Positions 63,532 through 64,000 of a DNA stretch of 64,000 bases are shown here, in pieces. The notes under the pieces are model-generated. The model ran no database searches and was not told where the DNA came from. It saw nothing but the letters and a program-made list of their open reading frames with translations. Position 1 is the first letter of the stretch. Each line of letters begins with the position of its first letter. The translations under genes and the position numbers were made by a program. Origin of the DNA: Rhodonellum psychrophilum GCM71 = DSM 17998 (GTDB taxonomy: Bacteria; Bacteroidota; Bacteroidia; Cytophagales; Cyclobacteriaceae). The DNA is taken from the NCBI RefSeq assembly GCF_000381545.1, contig NZ_KB906678.1, forward strand, positions 124,001 through 188,000, given 5' to 3'.

Positions 63532-64000
63532 TTAATGATTAAGAAGTAGGAACATAAACAAATATAACCAAAGTCCGCCAAGAAAATGCCAGAAAGTGAC
63601 ACACATTTCCAAGGTAGCCAATTGCTTTGAATGCACTTTGTATCTAAAGGACGAAATTAGTACAATAATTAGAAATATCACACCACTCACCAAGTGTAAT
63701 CCATGTAATCCTGTAAAAACGTACAAAAATGATCCAGCAGGGTTACCTACGAAGTATACATCTCTTTCCACTAGGGCGATCCAACCATACCATTGACTCA
63801 CCAAAAAAACGACTCCCAAAACAGATGTGATGACCATTCCGATCCTCAAATTCTGAAGATTGTCCTTTTTTGCTGAAATATAAGCCCAATGAAAGGTTAA
63901 ACTACTCAGGACAATAATACCAGAAGAATACCAGAAAATTTCGGGAAGGTCAAATTCCAACCAATTTCCCTCCGATTGTCTGACAATATAAGCACTGGTA
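63532..64000 (-). CDS. second heme-copper oxidase subunit III (5' end outside the window)
   Basis: The minus-strand frame is open past the window edge. Residues before the in-frame TTG at 63960 continue as TSAYIVRQSEGNWLEFDLP and look native, so the gene is taken as partial. The visible part has five spans, with SFLYVFTGLHGLHLVSGVIF and TFWHFLGGLWLYLFMFLLL, standard subunit III motifs. Subunits I and II should lie just upstream, outside this window. Confidence 0.9.
   Translation of the reverse strand, partial: TSAYIVRQSEGNWLEFDLPEIFWYSSGIIVLSSLTFHWAYISAKKDNLQNLRIGMVITSVLGVVFLVSQWYGWIALVERDVYFVGNPAGSFLYVFTGLHGLHLVSGVIFLIIVLISSFRYKVHSKQLATLEMCVTFWHFLGGLWLYLFMFLLLNH

Overview
The window comes from a free-living member of the Bacteroidota. 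It is most likely a cytophagalean of the Cyclobacteriaceae (Algoriphagus-like) type. This rests on a type IX secretion protein (PorQ-like), DUF4296 and LVIVD-repeat lipoproteins, a fused CcoN-CcoO oxidase subunit, a ca. 830-residue CcoI with an extended Cys-rich N-terminus, an SCO/DUF420/COX-IV cluster typical of the phylum, large SprA-like barrels, and few recognisable Shine-Dalgarno sequences. Placement is by gene content only; no rRNA is present.

Layout. 1-3.6 kb: end of an unidentified gene, a small lipoprotein, then mutS2 and a DUF4296 lipoprotein on the minus strand. 3.7-6.5 kb: a short Bat-type operon (DUF58, membrane-anchored BatD-like protein, VWA protein BatA). 6.5-16.9 kb, mostly minus strand: AlkB-type hydroxylase, membrane protein, cysteine synthase with CBS domains, an ABC exporter pair, a barrel protein, an LVIVD lipoprotein, an orphan HepT-like protein and an HtrA protease. 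17.1-25.6 kb, plus strand: dxr-rseP, then lon-porQ-hslU (envelope and protein quality control). 25.9-31 kb: SDR, SixA-like phosphatase, cold-shock protein, amidohydrolase and a fused gluconokinase/6-phosphogluconate dehydrogenase. 31-41 kb: DUF294/CBS protein, a NagB-like/PIG-L-like fusion with a ROK kinase, and sugar or polyol oxidoreductases. 41-52.5 kb: hemN and a cbb3 oxidase cluster (ccoI-S-NO-Q-P, ccoG, fixH, safE-like) with a Usp-like gene upstream. 52.8-60.7 kb: DUF1080 protein, a 1158-residue outer-membrane barrel and a 1233-residue multi-span sensor kinase. 60.8-64 kb: end of the aerobic heme-copper oxidase operon (two subunit III proteins, subunit IV, SCO, DUF420, a small CxxC protein), cut by the window edge.

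Two patterns go beyond ordinary gene content. First, seven diverged copies of a ca. 155-175 bp intergenic element lie in both orientations. Their imperfect terminal inverted repeats are about 15 bp (AACCCGAAATATGCA at one end, AACCCGTTTTATGCA inverted at the other). They look like a MITE or similar non-autonomous family. Two copies form a tail-to-tail pair, and one splits the cbb3 cluster between ccoG and fixH. Second, palindromes of the FNR/CRP type (TGAT-N4-ATCA) lie just upstream of ccoI, of the Usp-like gene and, with one mismatch, of hemN. This suggests one low-oxygen regulon covering cbb3 oxidase, heme synthesis and the stress protein. No FNR-family gene lies in the window.

No tRNA, rRNA, CRISPR array, prophage or intact insertion sequence was seen.
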